DNA of 64,000 nucleotides from Verrucomicrobiaceae bacterium. Lineage in GTDB: Bacteria > Verrucomicrobiota > Verrucomicrobiia > Verrucomicrobiales > Verrucomicrobiaceae. The notes under the pieces are model-generated. The model searched no databases. It worked only from the letters and a program-made list of their open reading frames with translations, and was not told the origin of the DNA. The stretch spans positions 1 through 64,000 of the forward strand of contig CANIBP010000030.1 of assembly GCA_947466075.1 (NCBI GenBank), given 5' to 3'. This document shows, in pieces, positions 8,708-18,400 of this stretch. A program made the position numbers and the translations under genes. Within the stretch, counting starts at the first letter, position 1. Each line of letters begins with the position of its first letter.

Positions 8708-10423
8708 ATGATCATCGCACTCATGCCTCGACTGCATCGCCACCACGAAACCACTCGGCGCCAGATTCACTGGCAGAGTTTGCTCATCGTGTCGCTGCTC
8801 GCGGCGGTTTCGTTCGCGCGGGCAGCCGAGCCATTCACCATCACCAAGATCGAAGCCGATGGCATCCGTTTGCCGATGCCTGGCGACGGCAAAGCCGCAG
8901 TCGAAGTGCGGGCGCACACGCGGATGCTGGACATTGATTTCAGCGACCAGGTGCTGCCCGCGACGCAGCCGCTGCGCTACCGCTTTCAACTCGAGGGCGC
9001 GGATCGCGAGTGGCGCGATCCCATCGGTGTCATGCGCTTCACCGTGCGCTTCAATGATGCGAAGGACAACACCATCTCGGGCGAGGAGTTCGACGCGCAC
9101 GGTGAGTCTCCCGGCTGGACGGGCGATGCGCTGACCTCGAAATTCGTCGCACGCCGCGAGTCGCTGGAGATTCCCGCCGGAGCCGAGCGATTGCAGATCT
9201 GGACCAGCAGCGCCGGGCCGCAGCAAACGATGGGCGTCTATGCCATCGCCGACCTCACCATCACACTGGTGCCACGCGATGCACAGCAGACGAGCCAACG
9301 CATCTCGCTCATTCCTGCTGCCGGATCGCTCATGCAAACCAGTGCCGGAACTCCCGCAGGATGGGCGCGTCACGGCACGAGCCTGAGCATCGCGCAAATC
9401 GTTCCTCGCGATGGCAGGCCGCCGATGATCCTTATGCGAGACGACCGCCCGGATGCGTTTGGCGGCTGGCTCACGACGAGCCTGCCGCATCCGGCGCTAG
9501 GTGAATTCAGCCGCATCATCATCGGGTGGAAAGAAGCCTATTCCATTGGCTGGGGCGGCAGCTCGCGCATCACCTATCCGTATCTGCCGATGGGTGAGTT
9601 TCGCATGAGACTGAAGCCGCTAACTGTCGAGGGCAAACCAGCCGGAGCGGAGAGCAGCACCCGCATCGCCGTCGTGCCACCCTTTTATGAAACGAAGCTG
9701 TTTTGGATGATGATTTCGGCAGTGGCGGCGGCTCTGCTTGCGCTGGGAGTGCGCCAGCTCACACGCCGCCGGATGCAGCGCCGACTGGATGCACTCGAAC
9801 GCGAGCGCGCTGTCGAACACGAGCGCAGCCGCATCGCCCGCGACCTGCACGACAACCTCGGCGCTGATCTCACGCATCTCGCGCTCCTCAGCGACCTCGC
9901 ACAAACCGACGTGAACGATCCTGCCAAGGCAGCGCAACATCTCGATCAGATCTTCGACCTCGCACGAACCCTCACGCGGCAGGTGGACGAGATGGTCTGG
10001 GCCGTGAACCCCGCCAACGATTCTCTCAAGGGCTTGGTGCCCTTCCTCAGCAACTACTCGCAGAACTATCTCCTCGCGGCGGGCCTTCCGTGCCGGCTCG
10101 ACATCCCCGCGGCAATCCTCGATGCGCCGCTCTCCTCCACGCAGCGCCATCACCTTTTCCTCACCGTGAAGGAAGCACTGCACAATCTCGTGAAACATGC
10201 GCAAGCGACCGAGGCGTGGCTGCGCATCCGCACTGGCGATCATCGGCTCACCATCGTCGTCGAGGACAACGGACGCGGAATCGCCGAATCTGCCACTGAA
10301 GGAGATGGCACGGCCAACATGCAGCAACGCATCGCGAGCATCGGCGGCACGCTCGAAAGAACGAGCGAAGCTGGCAAAGGCACGAGCATCACGATCACGT
10401 TACCGCTGGGAGAAAAACCATGA
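8708..10423 (+). CDS. Membrane sensor histidine kinase, HisKA_3/HATPase type
   Basis: This 571-residue kinase has an N-terminal export/anchor segment (SLLIVSLLAAVSFARAA), a periplasmic beta-rich region of about 280 residues without a recognised sensor domain, and a transmembrane helix (LFWMMISAVAAALLALGV). A cytoplasmic HisKA_3 dimerisation domain follows, with the phospho-acceptor His381 in RIARDLHDN. The HATPase domain shows the N box in KEALHNLVKHA and the G1 box VEDNGRGI. The frame is open far upstream into the previous gene; the ATG at 8708 is chosen because the signal segment follows it, and 8723 is an alternative. A NarL-type regulator starts 13 bp downstream. The position after the DUF1501/PSD1 pair suggests it senses or controls that system. 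Confidence 0.88.
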   Translation: MIIALMPRLHRHHETTRRQIHWQSLLIVSLLAAVSFARAAEPFTITKIEADGIRLPMPGDGKAAVEVRAHTRMLDIDFSDQVLPATQPLRYRFQLEGADREWRDPIGVMRFTVRFNDAKDNTISGEEFDAHGESPGWTGDALTSKFVARRESLEIPAGAERLQIWTSSAGPQQTMGVYAIADLTITLVPRDAQQTSQRISLIPAAGSLMQTSAGTPAGWARHGTSLSIAQIVPRDGRPPMILMRDDRPDAFGGWLTTSLPHPALGEFSRIIIGWKEAYSIGWGGSSRITYPYLPMGEFRMRLKPLTVEGKPAGAESSTRIAVVPPFYETKLFWMMISAVAAALLALGVRQLTRRRMQRRLDALERERAVEHERSRIARDLHDNLGADLTHLALLSDLAQTDVNDPAKAAQHLDQIFDLARTLTRQVDEMVWAVNPANDSLKGLVPFLSNYSQNYLLAAGLPCRLDIPAAILDAPLSSTQRHHLFLTVKEALHNLVKHAQATEAWLRIRTGDHRLTIVVEDNGRGIAESATEGDGTANMQQRIASIGGTLERTSEAGKGTSITITLPLGEKP

Positions 10424-10436
10424 CGCCTTCCCACCC

Positions 10437-11075
10437 ATGAGCACCCGCATCACCGTCGCCATTGTCGAAGACGACGCGCGCATTCGCCGCAATCTCGCCG
10501 CCATGCTCGGCACCGCGGACGACATCGAGTGTGTCGGCCAGTTTGCGAATGCCGAAGAGGCCCTACGAAAGATCCCCGTGCTCAAGCCACAGATCATCTT
10601 CATGGACATCCACCTCCCCGCCATGGGTGGCGTGGATTGTGTGCGCGAGCTGAGTGCGACCGAGCCCAAAGCACAAATCGTCATGCTCACCAGTTACGAC
10701 GACAGCGATACCATCTTCAGCAGTCTCAGCGCCGGAGCCTGCGGTTATCTGCTCAAGCCCATCCGCACCACGCAACTCCTTGCCGCCGTGCGCGACGTAT
10801 TCGCCGGCGGAGCCCCCATGAGCGGCCAGATCGCCCGCCGAGTCGTTGAAGCCTTCAGCAAGCCCGCATCCCTCGCCAAACCAGCGCCCAATGAATCCCT
10901 CAGCCAGCGCGAGAACCAGATTCTGCAACTGCTCGCCGAAGGCTACCTCTACAAGGAAATAGCCGACAAGCTCACCATCAGCTACTCCACCGTGCGAACC
11001 CACATCGAACGCATCTACACCAAGCTCCACGTCCAATCCCGAGCCCAAGCTGTGGCGAAATTGAATCGCAGATAA
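10437..11075 (+). CDS. NarL/FixJ-family response regulator
   Basis: This 212-residue protein has a receiver domain (residues 1-125) and a LuxR-type HTH output domain (about 150-210). The acidic pocket is VEDDAR near the start, the phosphorylated aspartate is D57 in IIFMDIHLP, and the conserved Thr and Lys are in MLTSYDD and YLLKPI. The output domain shows LSQRENQILQLLAEGYLYKEIADKL and STVRTHIERIYTKL. It is the cognate partner of the kinase that ends 13 bp upstream. The start MSTRITVAIVEDD is the natural one; the longer frame overlaps the kinase. Confidence 0.92.
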   Translation: MSTRITVAIVEDDARIRRNLAAMLGTADDIECVGQFANAEEALRKIPVLKPQIIFMDIHLPAMGGVDCVRELSATEPKAQIVMLTSYDDSDTIFSSLSAGACGYLLKPIRTTQLLAAVRDVFAGGAPMSGQIARRVVEAFSKPASLAKPAPNESLSQRENQILQLLAEGYLYKEIADKLTISYSTVRTHIERIYTKLHVQSRAQAVAKLNRR

Positions 11076-11140
11076 AATTCATCAATCGGTCTGCGAGAAG
11101 TCTGGTGATTCGTCCATGATCGACCAGATAAAACCGCCTT

Positions 11141-11251
11141 TGCTCCAGCCGATGGATTCCCGGCTGATGCCACGCTCACGAGTCAGAATGGAAGTCGCTC
11201 AAAGCCATCGCTTCCCGGAGTTCCTGCAAGCGCCTCGGCAGCCGCTCGCGG
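11141..11251 (-). pseudogene. Decayed copy of the XRE regulator gene
   Basis: This 111-bp stretch aligns with 791-900, the N-terminal half of the intact XRE gene. Shared blocks are RERLPRRLQELRE in one frame and TRERGISRESIGW in another, matching RERLPRRLQELRE and ARESGVSREYIGK of the intact protein. One extra base and a stop codon separate the two blocks, and the region after the recognition helix is missing or unrecognisable. It lies at the 3' end of the sialate O-acetylesterase gene and is probably the remnant of a duplication. It cannot encode a working regulator. Confidence 0.8.
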
Positions 11252-11264
11252 TAGTGATCGGGTG

Positions 11265-13082
11265 CTACTGCGTCATTTGCGGACGCTCCCAGTCTTTGAA
11301 GTTCCGTTTCGCATCTCGGGCTTCGTCGGTCTTTTCGGGTTTCTCCACGCGCACGGCGGGATCGTTGGGATCGAAGAGCGGCCAGGTGTCGGTGCGGAAG
11401 GGCGAGGCGGGGAGGCCTTCTTTGTTGTAGAGCAGATTGCGCTGGGAGGGATTCATGGCCCAGGCGTAGCGGACGGCTACGGGAGTCGGCACTTCCTTGG
11501 ATGAAACGATGGCCTTGTTGCCTGCGATCTCGGCATCGGCCCAATGCCATTTCTTGTCGGCGCCAGCGATGGCGAAGGCATCCAGCTTGCCGGGTTTGGC
11601 GGGCATCATGCCGCTGCCGATGCTGTCGAACTCGAGGGCGATTTTGCTGCCTTCGATCTTCTGGCTGAGATAGCGCGGGCCGCAGGGGACGATGTCTTTG
11701 CCATAGACTTCCTTGAGCGCGAGATAGGCGTGGCGGATGCCGATGGGCTTCTTGTTTTGCGGATGCAGGGCAACGGGATCGCCGCAATCAATGCCCACCG
11801 CCATGCCGGTATGCGGCATCTCCATGCTGACGAGTCGCATGGATTCGCGGTTGACCGACCAGGTGGCCTCCACGCCTTCGACGGGCTGCGTCTGCGGCGG
11901 CTCCCAACTGGGCAATTGCGTGAAGAAGAATGGGAAGTCTTTCGACACGTTGCCGCCGGAGAGTTCATGCCATGACGAACGATAGTAGCTGATGAGTCGC
12001 TTCAGTTGTTCACCGTAAGCAACGGCTTGCGGCACGGTCTTGGAATTGCGCTCGCCCTGATACCAGATGGCGCCTTTGATTCCATAAGGCCGGATGGGAT
12101 GGATCATGGCGTTGAAGATGTTGGCCGGATACTGGTTCCCCAAGTCGGCGGGTTTGGTGATGTAGGGAGGCTGCAGTGCCCGTGCCCGGTTCTTCATGGT
12201 CTCGCCTGCGGCGACCTTGGCGTTGTAATCAGCGAGTTCGCTCTGGAATGTGGCGAGCGACTTCTCACGGCTCTCGCCCTTGCCATCCAGTTGCCGCTGC
12301 GCGCTTCGATCCATGTCAGCCTTTTGCTCCTTCGACTGCGCCATGTCCTGCTGCACGTCCCACGGCATCCAACCTTCAATCGGCGTGCCCGCGTAAGCCT
12401 CCTGGATGATGCCGACGGGAACATTGAGCGAGAGATGGAGCTTCTTGCCAAAGTTATACGCCACAACCGAGGTCTCAGCGGCGGACTCGGGATTGCAGGG
12501 CTTCCATTGGCCAAGCAGATCGCGCTTCTCTTTCAGCGGCTCATGCCAGTGCTCGCGGGCGGATTTGAAGATGCGGTAATTCGGCAGGTTGACGTTCGCC
12601 TCCAGTTCCGCGTCAGCCGAGTTGCCAGTGGACCAGCCCATGTTGGATTGCCCCGCACAGAGCCACACTTCGCCGATCGCGACGTCCGTGATCTCGATGG
12701 TCTTCGAGCCGGTGATTTTCAACGAAAACCCGGTCCCGAACGCAGGTGTCTCCAAGAGGACCTTCCACCCGCCGTCCGCATCGGCTTGCGCCGAGGCCGA
12801 GGCACCCCAACTCGCCGTCACGGTGATTTGTTCCTTCGGGTCGGCCCATCCCCAGATCGTGTTCTTCATGTTCTGCTGCAAAATCATGTGGTCGCCAAAC
12901 AGGCTCGGCAGGCGAAGGCCCGTCTTGACAGGCACCGAGGCATCGGAAGTGGCTTTGCCTGTTGGCGAGGCTTCCGCTGCCTTGCGGCGGGCCTGTCTTT
13001 GGGCGGCTTTGTCGTCCTCCGCCTTCGCCATGAAGGACGCGGGCAAGAGAAGGATCAGCGTGAGTGTAAATAGTTTTTTCAT
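11265..13082 (-). CDS. Secreted sialate O-acetylesterase (SASA family)
   Basis: This 605-residue protein has a signal peptide (KKLFTLTLILLLPASFMAKA), a Lys/Arg/Ala-rich linker and the SASA esterase domain (DUF303). The catalytic Ser lies in the GQSNM block within VWLCAGQSNMGWS. The Asp/His region appears as CGDPVALHPQNKKPIG near residue 480. RLPSLFGDHMILQQN just after the linker is the usual family entry strand. The enzyme removes O-acetyl esters from sialic acids or from plant and algal polysaccharides; exported PVC members probably act on the latter (inference). A 30-bp promoter-like element 25 bp upstream is nearly identical to one upstream of the neighbouring ECF sigma gene. Confidence 0.9.
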   Translation of the reverse strand: MKKLFTLTLILLLPASFMAKAEDDKAAQRQARRKAAEASPTGKATSDASVPVKTGLRLPSLFGDHMILQQNMKNTIWGWADPKEQITVTASWGASASAQADADGGWKVLLETPAFGTGFSLKITGSKTIEITDVAIGEVWLCAGQSNMGWSTGNSADAELEANVNLPNYRIFKSAREHWHEPLKEKRDLLGQWKPCNPESAAETSVVAYNFGKKLHLSLNVPVGIIQEAYAGTPIEGWMPWDVQQDMAQSKEQKADMDRSAQRQLDGKGESREKSLATFQSELADYNAKVAAGETMKNRARALQPPYITKPADLGNQYPANIFNAMIHPIRPYGIKGAIWYQGERNSKTVPQAVAYGEQLKRLISYYRSSWHELSGGNVSKDFPFFFTQLPSWEPPQTQPVEGVEATWSVNRESMRLVSMEMPHTGMAVGIDCGDPVALHPQNKKPIGIRHAYLALKEVYGKDIVPCGPRYLSQKIEGSKIALEFDSIGSGMMPAKPGKLDAFAIAGADKKWHWADAEIAGNKAIVSSKEVPTPVAVRYAWAMNPSQRNLLYNKEGLPASPFRTDTWPLFDPNDPAVRVEKPEKTDEARDAKRNFKDWERPQMTQ

Positions 13083-13106
13083 GGTTCGATAAAAGGGATG
13101 TCTTCG

Positions 13107-13136
13107 GAGTAGGGGCCAACGCGGGAAATGTCACAG
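13107..13136 (-). promoter_or_regulatory. Predicted ECF promoter of the sialate O-acetylesterase gene
   Basis: Read on the minus strand, this 30-bp element has TGTGAC as a -35-like box and CTACTC as a -10-like box, 17 bp apart. It matches the element at 15160-15189 at 27 of 30 positions. The distance to the ATG at 13082 is about 24 bp. The copy before the sigma gene itself suggests recognition by that sigma factor (inference). Confidence 0.65.
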
Positions 13137-13179
13137 CAACGGCAAAAATTGCGGACGAAAACCAATGCGCCCCAGTTCG

Positions 13180-14589
13180 TCAGCGCAGGTTCTGTGAATC
13201 AGACACATCCACGATGACGCGGATTTGATCCAAGCCATGCTCGATTCCTTGCATCACCTGCCAGTCGAGTTTGAGCGTGCGGCGATCTTGACTCAGCGAG
13301 AGATGGTCGCCGTTTTTGAGAGACCGCTCGGTGCCCTGCGGATACGCGAACCGTTTTTTCCCGAGCACTTGATCGCTGGCCGTGAGTTGATCGCCATCGG
13401 CGATGATCGCGATGATCGGGCGGTCAAAGCTCACTTCGCCGACGAAACGCTTGGGGTCGGACTTGGCCGTATTCTTCGCCTGTGGCGGATGGTATTGAAT
13501 GAGATAGGTGTTCACGCGCCGCTTCTCAGCCGCGAGCGTCGTGTGGCGTCCGATGATCTCATCAGGCCCGTAGTCTCCGGGCTCAGTGACGCTCACGGTG
13601 AAATCTGTCCTGAGCTTGGTCGCGAAACGTTCCGGGAAGATCACGATGTTATCGCCATCGGTGACATCCGCCGGATTCAGATGGGGCTGCGGATAGGCGA
13701 AACGAATCTTGCCACCCGTGTTCACGACGCCAAACAAGACCGGCCAGCCGCGAAACGTGCGCGTGTTGAACTTCCGTGGCATGAGCGCACCCGAGCCTTC
13801 ATTGAGCGACACCTCATCGCCCTCGTCAATGATCTTCTCCTCACGACTGGCGAGCGACGTCACCGCGACCCGTCCCTCATAGACCGCTACATCCGTCGCG
13901 CCATTCGCCCCGACCGAAACGCCGAACGTCGTGCCGAGATCAACGACCTTGGCTCGCTCGGTGTGGACTTGGAATCCAATGCCATCCGGCGGGACATTCG
14001 CGGTGAGCTTTCCTGAATGCAGTCGTGTCTCACCGGGGCCGATGAGTTCCAGATCGGCCGGACCTTCCAGAGTCAATCGAACGTCCTTCGCGAAATCGAG
14101 CCGCACCACGCCTGCTGCCAGCCTCAGATGACCTTTCCCGATGTGCGCACCCGAAGCCAGCTTCCGATCCCCCGACCAGGTGGCATCGATCTGATGCGCG
14201 ACCGTGGCGAGCGATTCGTCAGCCTTTGGCAGACTCCACATCACGAAGAATCCCAGCGTGATCACCGCCGCGATGCCCGCCGCCCATTTCACAGTCGAAT
14301 ACCAGCGATTGCTCTTCGGCGATGGCCTCAGCGCCGACAAGACTGCGGCAGACACATCGTGTGAAGTCGTGCTGGGAAGAATGCACTGCATCACCTCATT
14401 CACCCGGCGATCCGCTTCATCCAGCAGCGGCAGACCACGCAGCGAGTTCTGAAGGCGGAGTTCATTCACAAACCGCGCCTTCAACCCCGCGTCCTCTGCG
14501 AATGCCATGAGCAGCTCCCGCGACGCCTTCTCATCGAGCGTCCCGTCCGCATAGCCCTCCAGCACTTCGAGGAATCGTTCGTCGTTCAT
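13180..14589 (-). CDS. FecR-family anti-sigma/regulator membrane protein
   Basis: This 469-residue protein overlaps the sigma-factor gene by four bases (ATGA), a sign of translational coupling. The N-terminal about 70 residues resemble a putative zinc-finger/anti-sigma helical region without a clear Cys pair. A single transmembrane helix lies at about residues 101-120 (KWAAGIAAVITLGFFVMWSL). The periplasmic FecR domain follows, with LTLEGPADLELIGPGETRLHSG, VVDLGTTFGVSV and VAVYEGRVAV. The C-terminal about 170 residues are not recognised. It probably holds or releases the partner sigma factor in response to a periplasmic signal, as FecR does for FecI (family knowledge). The start at 14589 is chosen because the upstream extension lies inside the sigma gene. 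Confidence 0.88.
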   Translation of the reverse strand: MNDERFLEVLEGYADGTLDEKASRELLMAFAEDAGLKARFVNELRLQNSLRGLPLLDEADRRVNEVMQCILPSTTSHDVSAAVLSALRPSPKSNRWYSTVKWAAGIAAVITLGFFVMWSLPKADESLATVAHQIDATWSGDRKLASGAHIGKGHLRLAAGVVRLDFAKDVRLTLEGPADLELIGPGETRLHSGKLTANVPPDGIGFQVHTERAKVVDLGTTFGVSVGANGATDVAVYEGRVAVTSLASREEKIIDEGDEVSLNEGSGALMPRKFNTRTFRGWPVLFGVVNTGGKIRFAYPQPHLNPADVTDGDNIVIFPERFATKLRTDFTVSVTEPGDYGPDEIIGRHTTLAAEKRRVNTYLIQYHPPQAKNTAKSDPKRFVGEVSFDRPIIAIIADGDQLTASDQVLGKKRFAYPQGTERSLKNGDHLSLSQDRRTLKLDWQVMQGIEHGLDQIRVIVDVSDSQNLR

Positions 14590-15149
14590 GACGCACCTCC
14601 CGTTTGAAGCGACCGCTCCATGCACTCGCGCAGCGTCTTGCGGACGCGGTTCAAAGTCGTCGTCACCCAGCTCACCGTGCGCTGCTTTTGCTCCGCGATC
14701 TCCTTGCAGCTCCGCTTGTTGAAATAACGCAGCGCGACCAGATCCGCAGCTTCGCGACCCAGCTTCCCGACACAATTCCGCAGCCCGGCCAAGCGATCGA
14801 CCTGGAAGTCCGGCTCCATGTCCTCTGCCAATGCGGACGCGATGTCGACCTCCAGCTGATCGCGGTAGTTCGACAGATTATTCGCCTCCCGCCGCTTCTT
14901 CTCCAGCTCCGTGAGGATCAGATATTTACAAGTCACGCAAAGCCAGACGCCAAACTCCTCGTCCGCCCGAAACTCCGCCAGCCGCTGGTAGGCGCGAATA
15001 AAGGTCAGCTGCACTACTTCCTCAGCCAGCGTCCAATCACTCAGCCGACGCAGCGCATACCCCAGCAGCATGTCCTGATGCTCCCGCACGACCTCGCCAT
15101 AAGCGTCGAGATCGCCATCTAAGATGCGTTGTTGGGTGAATGGGTTCAT
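14586..15149 (-). CDS. ECF RNA polymerase sigma factor
   Basis: This 187-residue protein has a region 2 (DMLLGYALRRLSDWTLAEEVVQ, then FIRAYQRLAEF) and a region 4 (REAADLVALRYFNKRSCKEI, then VSWVTTTLNRVRKTL). It resembles the Rhodopirellula/Verrucomicrobium ECF subfamily that is paired with FecR-like proteins. The start at MNPFTQQRIL is chosen over the ATG at 15212 because the longer version would run through the predicted promoter at 15160-15189. That element resembles one upstream of the esterase gene, so the factor is probably auto-regulated. The downstream partner is the overlapping fecR-like gene. Confidence 0.9.
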   Translation of the reverse strand: MNPFTQQRILDGDLDAYGEVVREHQDMLLGYALRRLSDWTLAEEVVQLTFIRAYQRLAEFRADEEFGVWLCVTCKYLILTELEKKRREANNLSNYRDQLEVDIASALAEDMEPDFQVDRLAGLRNCVGKLGREAADLVALRYFNKRSCKEIAEQKQRTVSWVTTTLNRVRKTLRECMERSLQTGGAS

Positions 15150-15159
15150 GCCGTCTCCA

Positions 15160-15189
15160 GAGTAGGGGCCAGCGTGGAAAATGTCACAG
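15160..15189 (-). promoter_or_regulatory. Predicted auto-regulatory ECF promoter
   Basis: On the minus strand the element shows TGTGAC, a 17-bp spacer and CTACTC, followed 10 bp later by the sigma-factor ATG at 15149. The spacer includes a T-rich patch after the -35 box. If transcription begins about seven bases after the -10 box, the mRNA leader would be only a few bases long. The near-identical copy at 13107-13136 is the main support. Confidence 0.65.
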
Positions 15190-15218
15190 AATTGGCTGCG
15201 CGGGTAAATCAAACGGGC

Positions 15219-15451
15219 CTATGGCACCAGCATTATGGGTGGCGGATTGCTCGTGAGCGCTTGGCGAATGAGCGCGTCCAGTTTTGCTTTCAGATTCTCG
15301 GAAGGAACAAAGGCTGTCGGCGTATCGGCCTGCTGCGTCATGATGAGGGCGGCGTATTTGCCTTCGGCGGCGATCCACGGGATCGTGATGAATCGTAATC
15401 CGAATTATCAGCGCTGCGTTTGTTGGCTTTGGTGGGGATTTTTTTCTTCAT
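15219..15451 (-). pseudogene. Small gene broken by a frameshift, or fragment of a larger gene
   Basis: Two adjoining frames look coding but are out of register. The first starts at an ATG at 15451 and reads MKKKIPTKANKRSADNSDY. The second reads RFITIPWIAAEGKYAALI, then MTQQADTPTAFVPSENL, and stops at 15219. The junction is near 15390-15395; a single-base change there would join them into a protein of about 77 residues. The second part could also be the C-terminal scrap of a serine hydrolase of the beta-lactamase fold, which often ends with a similar MTQ strand (weak resemblance). A sequencing error cannot be excluded. Confidence 0.45.
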
Positions 15452-15495
15452 CGATGGGATTTTAACACGAGAAAACGACGATGCGAAAGCGCAAG
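15452..15495. other. Short gap after the LamG gene
   Basis: Together with the broken gene and the promoter, this completes a stretch of about 345 bases (15150-15495) without an intact gene. No hairpin terminator for the LamG gene is visible in it. Confidence 0.5.
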
Positions 15496-18400
15496 TTAGG
15501 GTTGCTTGGCAAAGCGAAACACATGCGCCTTCCCGTCATCCATCGAGACGTTGTAAGTCTGACTCCAGGTCTTGGTTTCGGAGTCGTAGTTGGTCTGCCA
15601 GAAGTCGTTGCCGTGGATGCTTTGATTGAGCGGTTTGTCGTCGATGAACAAGGTGTAACCGCGCGATGTGCTGAGGCCAGTGAAGGTCACGGGCACGTAG
15701 CCGAGACCTTGGGTGAGAGTGAACTCGGCTTTGTCGTGATCGGCAGTGATGGTGATGGCGGGCCAGGTGTGTTGGAGTTGGCCTTGCTTCATTTCAATGC
15801 GGCGATCGTTGCCGAGAGCTTCACGATGGATCCTGCGCCAAGTGTTTTCGTCTTTCGTCAAAGCGGTGCGTAGGGCTTCGTTGGGGCCGTAGTAGTCCTT
15901 CGCGAACTGCGGCATGATAATGTGCTCGAGGGTGGCTTCGATGTAGTCTCCCGGCTCGAAGCGTGTGACTCCGGGCGGTGGCACGAGGTCGAGGGTGGAG
16001 GCGTCTTCGTTGTGACGGGTGACTCCGTGCTCGGCGATCCATGGTGAGGCGTCTTTGCCACCGAGGCGGGCTTTCCAGGAACGAATGACGATGCCCCGAT
16101 TGGCTCCTGCACCACCTTTTTCAGAGTGCCTCAGCTCGCCTTCGTGGAGGGAGATCCATGGCAGGCGGCCGGTGCATTCGATTGGCTGAGTGCGGTAAGC
16201 ATTGCCGCCCCATTGAGTGTTCCATTCTTTGAGGAGACCGGTTTCATTGCCGAGGGCCATCTTGCGCTCGCTGGTGGAGGTGTAGGTGTCGGCTCCGATT
16301 TGGAAAACGACGAAGCGCGAGAAGTCGGTGGCTTGTTGGACATCGAGCCCCACTCGATAAACGCCGCGCACGATGTCGTCGGTGCGGGCGAGGCTGACGG
16401 TGGTGGAATGCGTGATGCTTTGGCCGATTCGACCTGCATAGGTGACCTCGGTGAGACAGGGGCCTTGCTTGTGATAGGCGGTGCGCATGGCGCTGTGCGG
16501 CACGCGCCCGCCAGCGGGATCGAAGAAGCGGAGGAAGTCACCACCGCCGACGTTGTTGGTCCAACCAAAAGGTTTGCCATCGCCCATGGAGCGCACCATG
16601 AAAGGTCGCACGTCGGTGATGGTGCAGTTGGCCTGTGCTTGATCGGGCTCGTAGCAAATGGTCTCGCCAAAGGCTCCGAGGGCACTCTGATCCCAGAGTT
16701 GGTTACTACCCCAACCGATGAGGCTGAGCTGTGCGTGCGAGGCTGCGGCCACACCGCCCCAGTGACCATAGGCGATGGTGAGTTCCAGTTCGATGTTCGC
16801 TTTGGCTGGCAGGCGCAGTTGCGAGTTGCCGTGGAACCACTGACCGGCATACACGCCGTTCTCGGGCTCGTTGTGCCAGTTCTTGCTGAGCTGCACGGGA
16901 ATGCCGGTGGGGTGGCCTTCCACATCACGCAGGAGAGCTGACACACCCGTGATCGCCGTGCCGATGCGCTGACGAATACCACGCTCACTCTTCTCAAACA
17001 TCAGCCGTGCGATCTGTTCGGTCTCGGTGGGATTCGAGAGCATCAACTTCACACGCTCGATGGCATCGTTGCTCGGATTGGTGCCGCCGCGAGGGGCGAT
17101 GGGCTCGATGCCATCGAGATTGATGCGGTGCCTGCTGAGCGCAGTCTCATAAACAACGGGACGTGCCGCGCCGGTGGCTTTCTCGGTCGCTACGACGATG
17201 ACCGGACTCGTTGATTCCAATGCTTTGCCAGTCACGGGATCAAGCACGAGCGACACTTCATTCACTCGGCCATCGGTCCACAGTTGATCTGCTGGCAGGT
17301 CCACATGCTGCTGCAGTTTGCCCATGGCAGTCGTGAGGCTGATGTCCATGGCGACCTGTTTCCACACCTCGCGCAGTTTGGTCATCGAGGCTTTGCCTTG
17401 GGCATTGAAGGTCCACTCCATTGTCGGTTTCATCTTCGGCTGCGGCACCTGGGGGTGCGCAAACCGCTCGCGTAGTTCCTCCAGCTTCAACGCATGATCA
17501 TAAAAGCGGATCTCATCCACCACGCCGCGAAAGTTGTAGCCATCGCCTGTGCCATCGTGACGTCTTCCAAAGGCAAGTCCACCCTTCCCTGGCAGGCGCT
17601 TTTTGCCCACCTTCGTTTCGCCTTCGAGTCGTGCGTTGACATAGAGCCGCAGCGTATCGCCATCGTAGCTCATCGCCAGATGATTCCAGGCATCCAACTT
17701 CAGCGAGGTTCCTTTCTCAGGCCTGACCACCACGGCATTGGCCGCGGCGCCACCGATGTTCATCAGCGCCCTCGGCTGACCATTCGCGATCATGAAGCCG
17801 ATGTTGCCATTGGCCGCCTCGTTGAAGCTCTTGCACATGAGCCACGGCGCATGAAGCCCGGCCTGATAATCCTTCGGAACGAAGGCCCACAGCTCCAGGG
17901 TGAACTGCTCGGCATCGAGCGCAGCGTTCTCAGGGATCTCCAAATGATTCGTGCCATCCAGCCCGAAGCCACCGCCCACTCGTCCGAACGAAGACTCCCC
18001 TGCCCCAATCGGAAGCAATCCAGGACGCGCCGCCAGAATCAGCCCCAACCGATCCGACCACGCCGCTGTTTCAAAACGAGCCTCCACATTCAGACGCGCA
18101 CCATTATCCGCCTTGAACTCCAAGTCCGTCACATCCGCACGCTGAAAAAAGCACCCCGATTCAATCAAGCGCGGACCCGTGAACCTCGACCATTTGCCGC
18201 CTGCCGTGCAGCGATAACGAGTGCCGTCAATGGTCATGCTCAAAGCCAGCTCCGCCGCAGGGAGCTTATGCCAGTCATCCTGAAGTCCGCTCACGCCGCC
18301 GAGATGCGGAATGCTAAGCGTTTCAGTATTCAGCACCACCGCATACGAACCCGTTTGAACCACGCGCAGCCAAGGTGCCGTGGGAATCGTCCCTGGAAAA

